Source: Bicyclus anynana
Lineage: Eukaryota; Arthropoda; Insecta; Lepidoptera; Nymphalidae
Reading direction: 5' to 3'
Length of the DNA stretch: 64,000 bases
Assembly: GCF_947172395.1 (NCBI RefSeq)
Contig: NC_069090.1
Coordinates: 11,724,226-11,788,225 of the forward strand
Shown piece after piece: positions 11,601 through 26,600 of the stretch (position 1 is the first letter of the stretch; the number at the start of each line of letters is the position of its first letter). Made by a program: the position numbers and the translations under genes. Under the pieces are notes generated by a model that saw only the letters and a program-made list of their open reading frames with translations, had not been told where the DNA came from and made no database searches.

Positions 11601-14600
11601 ATAAAACTCTCTAAAGGACTTGCAAAAACACAGTTTTGAGCCGCCTGTATCCAGCGGTTACCTGCAACCTGTTTAATATCTTCGATCCACCTGGCAGTGG
11701 ATCGAATAACACTGCGCATACGGAAGCGGGGTCGCCATTCCAGGACCTTAGAACCCATAACATTCATCGGCTTTTCTAACTATATACTACTTCAGCTTTG
11801 CGACTCGTTGAGCTGTCGATAACTTTGATTCTTCTGCGGATCTCCTCATCTCTGATTCAACTACGCAGATATACTTTGAGCATAGCTCGCCTAATCCCTA
11901 ACACTTAAGTCAAGAGAGATTAGGCACTTATTAGAACAAGACTTTTTAAAGTAGGCTTTAATGTTTGGGATTCCTTTTCCAGCAAAAGTCCATTTAGGTA
12001 TTTATATTTTCTGAAATAGCTCAGAGTACGGTCTGGTAGTAGTCGTGTCTAGTTACTACTCTACCTGCACCTCCAAACCCCCTAGTGACGTCACTGAGAT
12101 CTCATTCAGGAGCCTATAGCAATTAGCGCGATCAGAAATAAACAGAGCTCTCATCTATTATCTAGATCAGGAGTGTGGACAAAAATAACAAGGACCGTTG
12201 TTAATTAAAAGTTTCACGGAGGTTCTGGATCAATACACCTAGTTATCGAGAACAAAGGAACCTGAGTTATCACCACCCTACACTCTTTTGTCAAAACTTT
12301 TGTTTACTCGCTTCCGTTAATAGCGGTACTCCTACCCCTTAAAGCAAGTCCTCCTTTGCCATTCGCACGATAAAATTCATAGATTTCGTATTAACTATAA
12401 GTAGGTATACATGCTTTATTATCATCGTTAACTAAACAGGTAGATTTCTACTGCAAATATCAATGTTGACTACACTAACTGTCTAACTAAGATATTTAAT
12501 CATCATCACCCTGTTTAATGGCCCTTATAGTTATAGTATATGGATATGTAGCTTAGAACCACCACGCTGCTCCAAAGCGCGGGCTTAGTGACAATGTCTG
12601 ATTTTATATAGATATAAAAATCTAGCCATTGTGAATGGATATACCGCCATTTGTCGGTAAACACCGACAAATGTATATTTATGTTGTCAAAATATCCTTG
12701 GTGGTCAAAGATAATGTTCGGTGTTACTACACCTCCAACTTCCTAACTAGGTACGTGCTTTTACCGAAATAAAAATGAAAGGATGAAAGCTTAATAGATC
12801 AAAGCCGAGACTTGGACCAAGGCCTCGTGATAAAAGCCCTAAGCTAACCTGGTCTGGACCAATGAGGGTTTCATTTAAAAGAAAAAAGTGCCTGATAATG
12901 GTGAAATAACGTGAAGTAGATATTCAGTAATACCAAGCCCGCGGACTGAAAGTAGCGGTAGGCTATTTCGGCATGGCTCTCTAAGTGATATAATAAAAAG
13001 GGCTCTTGCCACCACAAATATTCCTGCGCTAATCGAACCGTCAGAATGATGGCAAGAGACCTGATGGATTGACGCTGGTTCCCTGGGAAATGGGGCGGGC
13101 AATTATGTGGGATGCTACATGCTTTGACACATTATCACCGTGTCATATCTGGGAGACAGAATCAAGACCGGGAGCCGCAGCAGAAAAAGCTTTTGCCGTG
13201 GAGACCCTTGGGGCATGGAGTCGCAGTGCCAAAAAATTTCACCGAATCATTTCACCGCGGCTAGTTGCCTCGACTGGTGACAGAAGGGCTGGCTCATTTT
13301 TTGCGCAAAGGATCAGCCTGGCTGTCCAGCGCGCAAATGCAGCCACTTGCCACCATTTCACATGGGCATGATTTGTATAGTTATTAGGATAAGTTACTTA
13401 ATTTCCATATTGCATTATTTCTCAATAAAAAAAAAATAATACCTAATAATAAAAATATATGGTTTTCAACAAAGATTATACGTATAATTATGATACTAGA
13501 TGGATTTATTAACTCAATGCAGAACCAATGCAAATAATGATGCAAACGAGCTCAAAGGCAACATAACAATATCGGTTCCTGGTAAAGCTTATATTGCTCT
13601 GTCCCGCTGTTTCCTAGTAAACACAATATTATGCCATAAAGTCTAAACTTAAAGTACCTACACAATGATGTATCTATATCAACAGTGATATTATAGTGTT
13701 TATCTGTTCATAACTTTGTTTTCAATGTATTCAACGACAATTTTTGTATTCAATGAGTCAATGACACGTTATCCCTTGATTGCTATCTCACCCGTGTAGC
13801 TAAGTGGCACGTCGATTCTCTTTCTACGATCGCTAACGCTTCGAAAACTAGAATGATGTATGGGAATGACATTTGCTATCGACAGGTCACGTGATCAAGA
13901 TCTGTCATTCCCATACATTTTTCTAGTTTTCGGAGCGTTAGCGATCGTAGTAAGAGAATCGACGCCACTTGGCTACAGGGGTGAGATAGCAATCAAGGGA
14001 TAACGTGTGATAAGGGGCAGGACCTTTCTGGTGCAGTTGCAGATCGTCAAATATTAAGTGTATCAATTTATACCAGAATTTCTCGTTTAAATATATTAGA
14101 TAGATTAGAGTTGTACTCCATTATCTACCCTTTGGAAAGAGCTGCATTATCTAGTTACACTTTTAATCAATACAACAGATGTACAAGGTACAAGGTAATA
14201 TTATCTTGTCTACCTATACATTAATTCAACACTGCATTAAAAAGGCTTCCTTGACTGATCTATCGAAATAGAGTATCGACGTACAGAATATATAGGTAAG
14301 TACCTACAACCAAAATTAAACCTTAAACAAACAAAGTTTGTGTACCTATGTTAGTTAGTCATTTACACCGCTATCCTAAATTCTAGAACAGTCCATGGTT
14401 CAATTCCCATTCAACTCATTCTTGAAAAAACAGTTTTTCACATGTACGCAGTTGCGGGCATCTGCTAGTATTATAGCAGCTGAAAAATAGCTGTAACATA
14501 GATAGATAATATCATCATCATTAACAACCCGTATCTCGGCTCACTGTTGAGCACGAGTCTCGTCTCAAAATGAGAGGGGTTGTGCTTAGTCCACCGTATT

Positions 14601-17600
14601 CATGGCAGACTTCACATACGTAGATAATTAAGAAAATTCTCAGGCACGCTGGTTTCCTCACGATATGTTTCTTTCACCGTACGAGACACGTGATATTTAA
14701 TATTTTAAAATTCATATAACTCTAGAGTTGGGAGGTGCATGTCCCGGACCAGATACGAACCTACGACCTCCGAATCGTAGGCAGAGGTCTACTGGACTAT
14801 CACGGCTAATAGATACAGATAGGTAATATTTTAAGATTTACCTTTAGACCTTTAAGATTATAAGACCTTTAAGATTATAATTTAAGGTATACCTAATATT
14901 ACAATTATTTACAGCCGTAGCAGAAAGTAATAAACTTGTAAAACCTATACTTAAAACACTGGCTTGGGCACATATAGAACAATAATTAGGCTCAAAGTCA
15001 ACGTTTCTAGCCCAGCTAAAGTGGAACAGCTGAAGTGGTGACCGCCCTTCCGGCGTTTGTGTTTCTTGCTACGTTTGATTTGAGCACCTTCCAAGAGTAA
15101 ATAGGCATTTTCTAGACATGCACACTTCAACTTTTCATCCTTATATCACCATGATGATAGGGACATAATTGTAGAAACGCGGAAAAAAATAACCATTTTC
15201 ATCTCTCCTGTGGCCTGTGAAATCCTGGGAAGCTGTGGTCTCCTTCTGTGAGGTTGTGATGTCACAGAAAGAGGTGGCGGAAGGGTTAAGAGAAGTCGAC
15301 GTGTTCTGTCATCCTCGGAGGCGTCTTTACCTATAGTGCAAGGGGTGCGTCGCACCCGGGCGCCGCGATCTCAAGGGCGCCAGAGCACCACTATTTTTGT
15401 TAATGATTCATGTTTTTTTTAATCTTTACAAGTTACTCTTGACTACAATCTCACTTGATGGTAAGTGACGATGCAATCTAACACGGAAGCGGGCTAACTT
15501 GTTAGGAGGAGGATGAAAATCCACACCCCTTTCGATTTCTACACGACATCATACCGGAACGCTAAATCGCTTGACGATACGTCTTTGTCAGTAGGGCGGT
15601 AACTAGCCACGGCCGAAGCCTCCCACCAGCCAAAATTGTTTCATTCTTTTATTTCCCTCAATAAAATATACCTTTCCACAATACCTCAACAAACGAATGA
15701 AGTGTACCTTCATAAGTGTCCAGTATTTACAATGGCTCTGAGGTATCCATCGGGGATTTCCTTTGAGTGCATTCCACTTATTTATTGAAGGATCCAATTC
15801 TGTTGTTACGAGTATACTCGTACCCATCTCAAAATAATTTAGATCGAATGTGTTGCAAAGATTTTCCTTCATATACCTACTATTTACTCGTACACGCTTT
15901 ATATTAGCTTCACTTGTAACTGTGTATGTAAGAAAATCTTGGAATCTTAATTTGACCCACTTCTCGGTCATAGATTAGGATGAAATTTTGCACACGCTCT
16001 GAGTTATAATTACAATATATGACTAGCTAAGAAACGTCATTAAAAATCCAATATGGCGGATTGGCTGTTTAAAATCCACCCCATGATATGGATGTCAAAT
16101 GAAAGGGTTCACTGTCAGGAATACGAAAAAATTAGTCACGTGAATTAAATCCAGTATTTGTAATTTTTAGTGCGTGCTAAAATCATGATTTTAGTTTTTT
16201 AAACTATTTAAAGTTATTGTTATTCACCTAATGATCATAAAGCCTCAGATTCAATTCGATATGTCTTCTATATTAAAAATCTTAGTATAGCATTGAGTAG
16301 ATAGTTCGTAGTGATTACTGTATTTCGGAGACTACAGTACCATACGTCTCAAAAAGGTATCTATGACTATCTATCAGTGGCGAATGTTGGAATTTTGGCG
16401 AAAGTAATCAATATGTATGGATTTTTAAACGATTACCCGGCGGGAATCGTCTTGTATGGACTCTTCGCCGCTGCTATCGAGTATCTACTGATCGTAACAC
16501 AATCTTTTTATCTCGAAGTTCATCGACCCGTATCAAAAGAGCATGGTGGAATTAAGTACTTAAACTTGTAACAGGTACTATATCAAACGAGCTTATGCCC
16601 AGAAGTGGGATGTTTAATAGAGGCAAATAAGATGCAAACGACGATAAAGTTGAGTAGCATATTTTGTATGAGATTTATGAAATTCAAGTTCAGGCTCGAA
16701 GCAGCAAGAGTGCATGTTTAAACTGGCATCTTCTATTAAACATTCCTGACAAGGCTAATACGGAAAATAGCTGTAATATTATGCGATATTCAAATTCTAA
16801 GCTATATGCAACGTTGAGATTATAGTCAGGGATCCCTAGAACATTTTGTACACCTGAGGGAACACCTTTTGTTACTCTTCCCTCCTCCCAACTTGTATCA
16901 ATAACGAGGTTATTAAAAATTCTTACTAACCAGCTGTTTTTTTTACTATTGCTTAATTAATAGTTATACAATTTAATTTAACAGCCACATTGTCCTACAA
17001 ATTGCGTGGTACATTACCTCGTTCCGACGCTGTGAAATTTTCATTTCCTGGTAACTCTGTTAGCTACCAGAATCAAAAATTTTCGTAAATAAAAAAGTTG
17101 CTCGTCTCATCGAGATGAAGCTACTCACGAAAAATTTGCTTGTCAGTAATCAGAGGGCCTGGTGGCAGTTGATACGGTGACGATCGCGTTAACGTAAACA
17201 CGAATTTCTAAGGAATTGAAACAGCGCCATCTAGTGGCACTACTGTACAACTGTCAATTCCATATAAATTACGTCAACGCGATAGTAACAATATGAAAAT
17301 ATTGAAAACTCCCACTAGGCACAACGGTGTACAAAATGTTCTACTGATCCCTGAGTATTACAATATGTAGGTGATTTCTACATTTATATTGTAACAGACG
17401 TCCCTCGGTTTCCGTGTAGTTTTTGTTCCCGTGGGAATACAAGGATAAAACATTATATTGACAATCACATATGACGTGGCTGTCTATTGGTAAAAGAATT
17501 TTCAGAAATCGGTTCAGTAGAGACAGAGTACAGCCTCACAAATTTACAAACTTTACCTCTTTATAATGTTAGTACTAGTTAGTAGTATTAGTAGTAGTTA

Positions 17601-20600
17601 GTAGTAGCATAGATAGCGATAGACAAAAAGAGTAGCAGGGATATTGAAGATCATAAAAGCTGGTGATGATATTTAAGCAAGCTTACATAGTTACTATACT
17701 ATAAAGTCAGAGTGCAAAATTAGTAAAGCCAAAACACAGTTCGAACCGGTCTAAGATAAATTGGAGGGAGGAAAAAGATAAGATTCATGTTAAATTTAAT
17801 TAATAAAATCATGGATATTTAAAATAATATTTCATTTCCTTTTCGGCATGCCTTACATAATCTGGGACCACCAATTCAACCGATATCATTCATCTTTTTG
17901 TTTTCATTCATGTTTTCGGATACTTTACAAAAAGTTCTTGCGGAACGAAGATTTATAAAAATATTTGAAAATTTGGAAAAATGATTTTTTATGGATATCG
18001 GCTCGACGTATCTGAACGACTGTACTATTCTGAATGGGGCACAGCATCAATAGATGAAGTCTGGTTTTACACTTTTTATTCCGATATCTTCTTATAAATG
18101 GGATTGGGATAGTATATATCCCAGCGGGGCACGGCTAGTTATATAATAAATTAAAGTATAATATGAGAAAAATATTCCATCTGAAGCGTATCGAATTTCC
18201 TGTTCCAAATATTAAACTGACTCAAGATTCATATTATTATCTAATAATATTCTATAGAGATTCATGTCTCGTTCATAATACGAGATAAATATAACCATTT
18301 CACAGAAACCTCACACAATTGCCCTGATAACTACTGGTATATTATATACGAGTAGTTATAGAGAATGGGAGTAGAAGAGTGAAAGAGTAATTTGGAATAG
18401 CGAGTTAAAGTTGAAGTGCAGAAAGCTTTAGGTAGGTTCTGTACCTAGTGGAAGAAGCTCTTTGCGACAGAACTGGTTCGGAACATATTTCCTCAAGGGC
18501 AATGGTCTGAAGGATATGGTTGCCAATAATATTACGTGCATATGAGGATCAGGACTGTCGTGTTTTTAAACCCTAAAAATGTGTTATGTCCAGCAGTGGC
18601 TATCCATAAGTTAATGTTATGGTTATATTGACCCACCATCAAATTAATTATTTCGATATTCAGTTATGACTTTCTAGCGAAATGTATATATATGTATTGT
18701 ATATATATATTATAAGAGGATTACCTCTACGTAGAAAATACATAAGCTTTAAAAAGCCGGGATTTACGTATGTTTCCGGCGAGCATAAAACCATTAAAGT
18801 GAATAAATTACCGTACGAGTACCTACCCCTACCTCAAATCTGTGAGAGGTAGTCTGTTCAAATGTTTACCTAATAGTGGAATATTAATAAGGCGATTTCC
18901 ATGGCGCAGTTGCCTGTTGTGAATGAGCATTTGTGCAGCTTTATATACCTACACGTAATGTTTTGCTTATAAAGCACTAGCGGACGCCCGCGACTTCGTC
19001 TGCGTAAATTTCGATGTCAACTTTACTACTACCCCTACCCTACCCCTACCCCTACCCTACCACTACCCCAACCCTACCCTACCCAACCCCTACATCTACC
19101 CTACCCCTACCCCTACCCTACCCCAAACCTACCCCAACCCTACCCCAACCCTACCCCTACCTTACCTACACCCTACCCTATCCTACCCCTACCCTCCCCG
19201 TACCTTATCCCTTTCCTACCCCTATCTCACGCCTATCCTACCCCTACCCTACCACTTCCCTATCCTACCCGTACCTCTACCCTACCACTACCCTACCTCT
19301 ACCCCTACCCTACCACTACCCCAAACCCGGCTCTAAACCTACCCTACCCCTACGTTTCCCTACCCGTACCCTACCCCTACCCTGTAACTTCTCAATCTTA
19401 CTCCTGCCCTTAGCAAAATCGGTCCAGTCCTTCGAGAGTGGTGGTATGACCAAGATAAATAAAGACTTCTATGCTAATAATATAAAGAGGTAAAGTTCGT
19501 GTGGTTGTAGGAGGTAATCTCTGGATCTACTGGACCGATTTGGAAAATTGTTTTACTAATAGAAAGCTACGTTATTTGCGAGTGTCATAGGCTATGTTTG
19601 ATCCCCATATTCACACGGGAACGGGAACTATGTAAATAAAAGCGCCGGGCGTCATATAGCGGAATTTCTGCGTCTTTTAGAAATTTTGTATTATCTCCGA
19701 AACTATTTAAGTAATTAACATACTGTAAAGGGCAAATCTTATCTCCATAATACCCTTGTGATTATTAAATAATTTATTTTAATAAGGATTAAAGTTTAGT
19801 TGTATAAATAATGACGTAAACCTAAGTATATAAAATTAATAATTTTTAAAACACAAAAGGCCTTTTTTCTTCTATATATCAGCTAATATATAGAAGATAG
19901 ATATATGGTGTCGCGGACTTTTTTGTAGAACTTTTAAAGATACATAAAGTCTCCATATATTAATTTCAATTTTACACAATAGTTAAGGCAGCGCATGCGA
20001 ATAAGTCTGTATAAGAGGATTTTCAGTCCGACCTGTATGACAAAAACTGTGATAACTCGGCTAATATATATGATACCAATATAAAATACCTACCTATAGC
20101 ACTCCCCGATAATGTAGCATTCTACTGGTGAAAGAATTTTTAAAATCGGACCAGTAGTTCCGAAGATTACCCCATTTAAAAAATGTGACAAACTTACAAA
20201 CTTACAAACTTTACCTCTTTATAATATTAGTATAGACTACGTATGTATATCTTTTACAAAATTAAGTTAACACAAAACACTATAATTACACTTACTAAGT
20301 TTTAATTAATTTATATACACAACAATCGAAATAATACCATAAAACGAAATAATAACTAATTACACGAAATACGTATGACGAAAGTCGAAAGTCGAAACGA
20401 AACGAATAAAATAAAATTACAAATTATTTATTTGAATTTAAAGTTTAAACCTGATTACCTGAACCTAAACAAAGAAAGTACGACGTATCTAAACTATAAA
20501 TTAAAACTTAAAGTATGTCTCTAATCTCTATTTCTAAATCTAAAAAGCAAATACGTAAATAGACAGAGTCAGTGTCAGTCAAACAGTACCTAGCTAACTT

Positions 20601-23600
20601 TAACTACCTACGTGGTACGTGCCTAGAAGTAGAACATAATCATTAACAATTAACATCGACTTGCCAAAATCTAAGTAAATTTTTCACCACCAACATCAAT
20701 GTATGTACAATCAATTTCGATCATCATGTAGTCGGCATAAATCTCCCTAGCGCCGTACAAAAATATGGTGTTTTTGCTCAACGCCATCTATTGGTAGATG
20801 GATAAAACGCCTACATAGAGTTTAGTAACCAAAAATGCTGATCCCTATAAAATACGTAGAAACCTATAGAGGAAGGTTCAACTTAATTTGGCGGTTGGCG
20901 CTTAAACATAAGCGGCATTCCGCCTTTTAGAAATTTTGTATTATCTCCGAAACTATTTAACTAATTAACATACTATAAAGGGCAAATCTTATCTCCATAA
21001 CATCCTTGTGATTATTAAATAATTTATTTTGATAAGGATTTAAGTTAAGTAGCATAAATAATGACGCAAACCTAAGTATATAAAATTAATAATTTTTAAA
21101 ACACAAAAGGTACTATATCTGCTAATGTATAGAAGATAGGTATATGGTGTCGCGGACTTTTTTGTAGAACTTTTAAAGATACATAAAGCCTCCATACATT
21201 AATTTCAATTTTACACAATGGTTAAGGCAGCGCATGCGAATAAGTCTGCCTAAGAGGATTTTCGGTCCGACCTGTATGACAAAAACTGTGATAACTCAGC
21301 TAATATATATGATACCAATATAAAATATAGCCTATAGCACTCCCCGATAATGTAGCATTCTACTGGTGAAAGAATTTTTAAAATCGGACCAGTAGTTCCG
21401 AAGATTACCCCATTTAAAAAATGTGACAAACTTACAAACTTACAAACTTTACCTCTTTATAATATTAGTATAGATATAGATTCACATTAATATTAATAAG
21501 AATCTTCAGCTTTCTTGAACAAAAACCTTGACTGAGTTTGTTGTGGGTTCTCTAACGAAGGTGCGTTTGGTACCCTCAATCAACTTTATATTATAACATA
21601 TCCTGACGTGATAGCCCGTGATGGATACGAACGGATACGAACGAACCGTATCCGGTCCGGGGCAAAAACTTTCAGTTATGTGCATTAAGAAATGAATATC
21701 ACGTGCCTCAAAAACGGTGAAGGAAAAACATCGTGAGAAAACCTGTATATCTACAGAATTTTCTTGATTCTCTGCGCGTTCATAGTCTGCCAATCCGCAT
21801 TGGGCCAGTGTGGTGGACTATTGGCCCTAACCCATCTCATGATGATGATAACCTGACGTTTTAAAAGTGCTTGTAAACTAAACCCACTTGAATAAATAAA
21901 TGAATTTTAACTTTGACTTTAGACTACTTAGTCTAAAAGATCGTGTTAATTGAAACCATCAATTAGCTGACGATCTTATATCTGGGACATATTTTACGAC
22001 ATTATAGATGTGTAATATCGCAAGGCAAAGAGAAGTAGAAATAATAAATATGTTCTGACTATACAATATAAAAGAAGTGGATTGGCATAAAGACAGTCTG
22101 AGAACTTTTTCCGCCTAGCCATAGACAAGAAGTCTAAAAAGCTAACCGCCAACCTCGTTAATGGAGAGACACCAGAAGAAATCAAGCTCAGATACTTTCT
22201 TTAGCCGTGGCTGATGGTTGCAGTAAAGACATACTACCTTCCAATTTAGGGGTACGTAATAATGCCGCGTAAAAGCTAGACAAGGTTGTGGGTACCTCTT
22301 CCAAGTAAAGCTTAGCTTACTACAATAACTTTGTTCTGTGATCCGTTACTATACTAGACTGCATCATCGCTTATCATAATGGAATATCGTTGGCTAATTA
22401 GTCCGAAAAACAAAGGTTGTTCAAGCCAATTAGCTAACTATCTACTTTACACAATCAGTTAATTTTACACGTGTTGAACATACATATTAATTGACGGCTG
22501 ATCATATTAAGCTGAACTTGATCACTTGTTAATTAATCATAAACAAATAAATTATTTCGCATATTTGTAGTGGCTTATTAAGCAGAAATAATGCGAAATA
22601 TTATTTATATGGAAATTAACTGGAACTCAATGTATCGTTCCACGAATACCGATATAAATTAAAATTATACGATGAACATGGAAATATCCAGCGCCAAACA
22701 ACCCCTCGTCTCATCTCTACATTACTTACTGACCTGAATATTTTGTTTCTGTTGAAGGCGATATTGATTTTAGTTAAGCAAATATTCATTATGAATTCCA
22801 TCGTGATCTAAAATCTAAAAATAGAAAATGTATAAACTCTTAACAAAGTTTTCCGTCCAAAAATAAACTGTGCGAAAAATTGTTTGGCGATAGCAAACTT
22901 CATGTAGATGTTATCTTAGTTTTTAAACTGAAATCTGCGTTAATTTTGTCACCATTTCAATTATATAATAACACACAAACACACAGACACACACACACAC
23001 ACACATTATTTATTTATTTAGTTTTTCTTTTATTAATATTTAGTTACTTTTTATTCATTAAGATTTTTTTTTAATTTAAAATTGATAATTTTGAATGGTG
23101 TAATAGGGTGTAATTATCTATAATGAAAGTTGCGACAGGGTTTATACTATTGCAACTACCATCACATTAATTATTTGGATTTACACATCTATACTAACAT
23201 TAAAAAGCTGAGGAGTTTGTTTGTTTGTTTGTTTGATTGAACGCGCTAATCTAAGGAACTACTGGTCCGTTTTGAAAAATTCTTTTAGTGTTACATAGCC
23301 TATTTATCGAGGAAGGCTATATGCTATATATTATTCACGTATTCCTACGGGAATGGGAACCACGCGTGTGAAACCGCGCGGCATCAGCTAGTTTATGTAT
23401 ACTTATATTAATTATGCATGTACTTGTACATTGTATACTTACTTAGTAGTAACTTTTAGTAATAAGACTATTGTTTCGTTTTTTTCTTTTCCTAAATAAA
23501 TAATTACACAATTATTTCTCCAATCGAAAGTTTCAGAAAACTCGATGTGAACGACGTATGTGGACTATTTAATCAATCGTTATTGTTTCGTTAGTCGTTT

Positions 23601-26600
23601 CACTTAAAAATGATCTTAATGGGAGAAGTTTCGACCAACTTCTTGAGAAACTTTCGTTATAGACTGTTGACATATATATACGCTATAGACATAACAAGGG
23701 TTAGATGATACAAAGGAAGGAAATCCTTAAAACGATGCGTATTGTGAGGAGGTTCCACTCTCTGGAGCCCTTCTTTCGGTTACACTGAGCGTGTAATGCT
23801 TGAATGATCCTCAAATGACGATAGGCTGACTCATTGATCTTTGAACACCATGGCTTGAATTCGTTGGTGGTCACCAACACAAAAATTGCAAGTTAAATAT
23901 TTAGTTTTTAATCGACTTCAAAAAGGAGGAGTTTCTCAAGTTGATCGGTTTTTTTTAATGTATGTACATTGTACATCGATTACTCGAAGACGCCTGAACC
24001 GATTTGAAAAATTCTTTTTTGTTTTAAAGGTTATACTTCCCATGTGGTCCCATAGTAAACATCTCAGGAGCTGATGATGGAATCCTGGAGAAATCGAGGG
24101 AAGTTTTTAAAAATTATATGGGTGACTAGTGACAATTTCATGAATCGATCTGATGATGGAGCGACAATACAGACGACGGAACTCTTCAACTATTTACAGC
24201 TCGTGTTTAGGCTTGATTAATTTGTATTGATGAGAACTTTCCAACTAAATCAATATGAATGGGGAAAGAGTGATAAACCCCAAGGAATTAAGAAACCTAT
24301 GTACCTACTAGTAGTAGTCTTCGACTGCATCGTCATCTGACATCAGGTCATCCATTAAATGTAGATTTAGCGTATTAAAAAAATATAATATGAGGTTCTA
24401 ACATTGTGTTCTGATTTATATGAACGTAGGTACTTACGTTGGAGATTTTCATGGGAAATAAGGAGGGTATTTCTAAAGGACGTCATGTGTTACGCAGCCA
24501 TTTGCGGGATTATCAAACCCGTCTGATATCAAAGTGATAAAAAAAGATAAATACCTTGCATCAAATTTAGTAAGAGAGATAATGAATCTAATATACAAAT
24601 ACTCTCCTGTCGCGGTTTGTTACCAAACTTTTTTTTTATACTTTACAAGTTAGCCCTTGACTACAATCTCACCTGATGGTAAGTGATGATGCAGTCTAAG
24701 AAGGAAACGGGTTAACTTGTTAGGAGGAGGATGAAAATCCACACGCCTTCCGGCTTCTACACGGCATCGTACCAGAACGCTAAATAGCTTGGCGGTACGT
24801 CTTTGCCGGTAACTACGGCTGAAGCCTCCCATCAGCCAGACCTGGATCAATTAAAAAAATCACAATCTGCTGAGCTGGGGATCGTACCCAGGACCTCCGT
24901 TTTGTAAATCCACCGCGCATACCACTGCGCCATGGAGGCCGTGAAACTTCTCCGGCTGGACGGATTTTTATGAAATTTTGTGTGCATGTCGGCTTGGTTG
25001 AGAAACTGCCAACATCTATTTTTCATACCCCCTAAATGAGCCACTTTCCCACCTTTGATATCTGCTACCTGTGAAACAACCACTTTCGGCTTAGCGAGTA
25101 TTCATTCCTTTCTATAAATATGTTATGCTACCGATTCTAAAAGTTTCATCATTATCAACCCATATTCGGCTCAAGTCTCAGAATGAGAGGGGTTAGGCCA
25201 ATAGTCCACCACGCTGGCCCAATGCGGATTGGCAGACTTCACACACGCAGAGAATTACGGAAATTCTCTGGTATGCAGGTTCCCTTACGATGTTTTTCCT
25301 TTACCATTTGAGACACGTGATAATTAACTGCTTAAAATGCACACATATGAAAAGTTGGAGATGCATGCCCCGGACCGGATTTGAATCCACTGTCTAATCT
25401 TTTCTGTGACTGGGATCTCACTCTATAATAGGAGAGAGCATTAAAGTTTTAAAGTATGTTTAAGTAAGGCAAGGATCAGAATGTGTCACATTAAGTTCGC
25501 CAAAACATAAAATAGCTCTCAATATACAAATACTTGCGGAAGCCCCGCTGATTCAAACGCGTGCCTAGTTCCCGTTCCCGTGGGAACACTGGGATAAAAT
25601 AGCCTATTATGACACTCACAAATAACTGGCTTTTATTTAATTTTCAAAATGGGTTCAGTAGTAGACATTAGGTACACCTACAATACCACAAAATTTACGT
25701 CTTTCTAATATTAGTATAATCTAGTGCACGACGCCCCACGGTTTCACCCGCGTAGTTCCCGTTCCCGTAAGAATACGGAGATAAAATATAGCTTTTGAAG
25801 CTCAGAAATAACGTGGCTTTCTAGCGATAAAAGAATTTTGAAAATCAGTTCAGTAGATCCAGAAATTTTCCCCTACAGCACCACAAACTTTACCGTTTTA
25901 TATTATTAGTATAGATTAATATAATCGCTAAAACCTGATTTGTTAATTTAGTTTCCCATATATGTTAGTTTTGTTGATAATTACTCTGTTCCTTTTTGTT
26001 TCTTTATTTTTATTTTATTTAGTATAAATCATATAGTTGAATAAATATTGTCTTAAGTTAACCATAGAACATAGAACCGTGAACACCCAAGGTTTCACCT
26101 GAAAACCAGCGCCACAGTTCGCTGTGGCATCGTACTGAGGTGGATACCTTTTGTTCACGACCATATAGATTTATGTATATTCTGTTTGTCTCGTTTATTA
26201 CTTGTGTGTGTGCAAATAAAAATATATTCTAGTCTATTCTAAAACAATAACAGTTCTCGCATAACAAAAATAAAGGCCTTTTAGTAACATCGATGAGTAC
26301 CTTGGCTTACCTAAAATCATTTCCACCAAGGCTATGTATACATACTCCACGGGACAGAACGCTACCCGCAGGGAACATGCTCCAGCCTTCCCGACCTTCT
26401 AATCTAACTGTTATTATGTACATGAACACAAAAGAATTTATTTCAGTTCACTGTTTTCCTTTATTTGATATCCGTGAAACAAAATCTAAATCCTGCTCAA
26501 ATAATAGTTTGACTCTCTTGGGGAAACCGCATAAAATTAAAAAAAAAACACATAAACATCCTCAACATTATATACCATCTTATTAAAGAGGGTTTAATAA

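Noticed and set aside
12875..13371. Host gene encoding RAGSFFAQRISLAVQR protein
   Set aside because: It recurs at 32880 and 40078 with A-tails and stops, so it is a LINE ORF remnant.
15603..15971. 122-codon minus-strand ORF
   Set aside because: Its end is a SINE and the rest has no domain, start context or codon pattern that supports coding.
19014..19493. 159-codon plus-strand ORF rich in Tyr, Pro, Thr and Leu
   Set aside because: It is the translation of the TACCC/TACCCC minisatellite inside a Helitron; frames stay open because the units lack stops.
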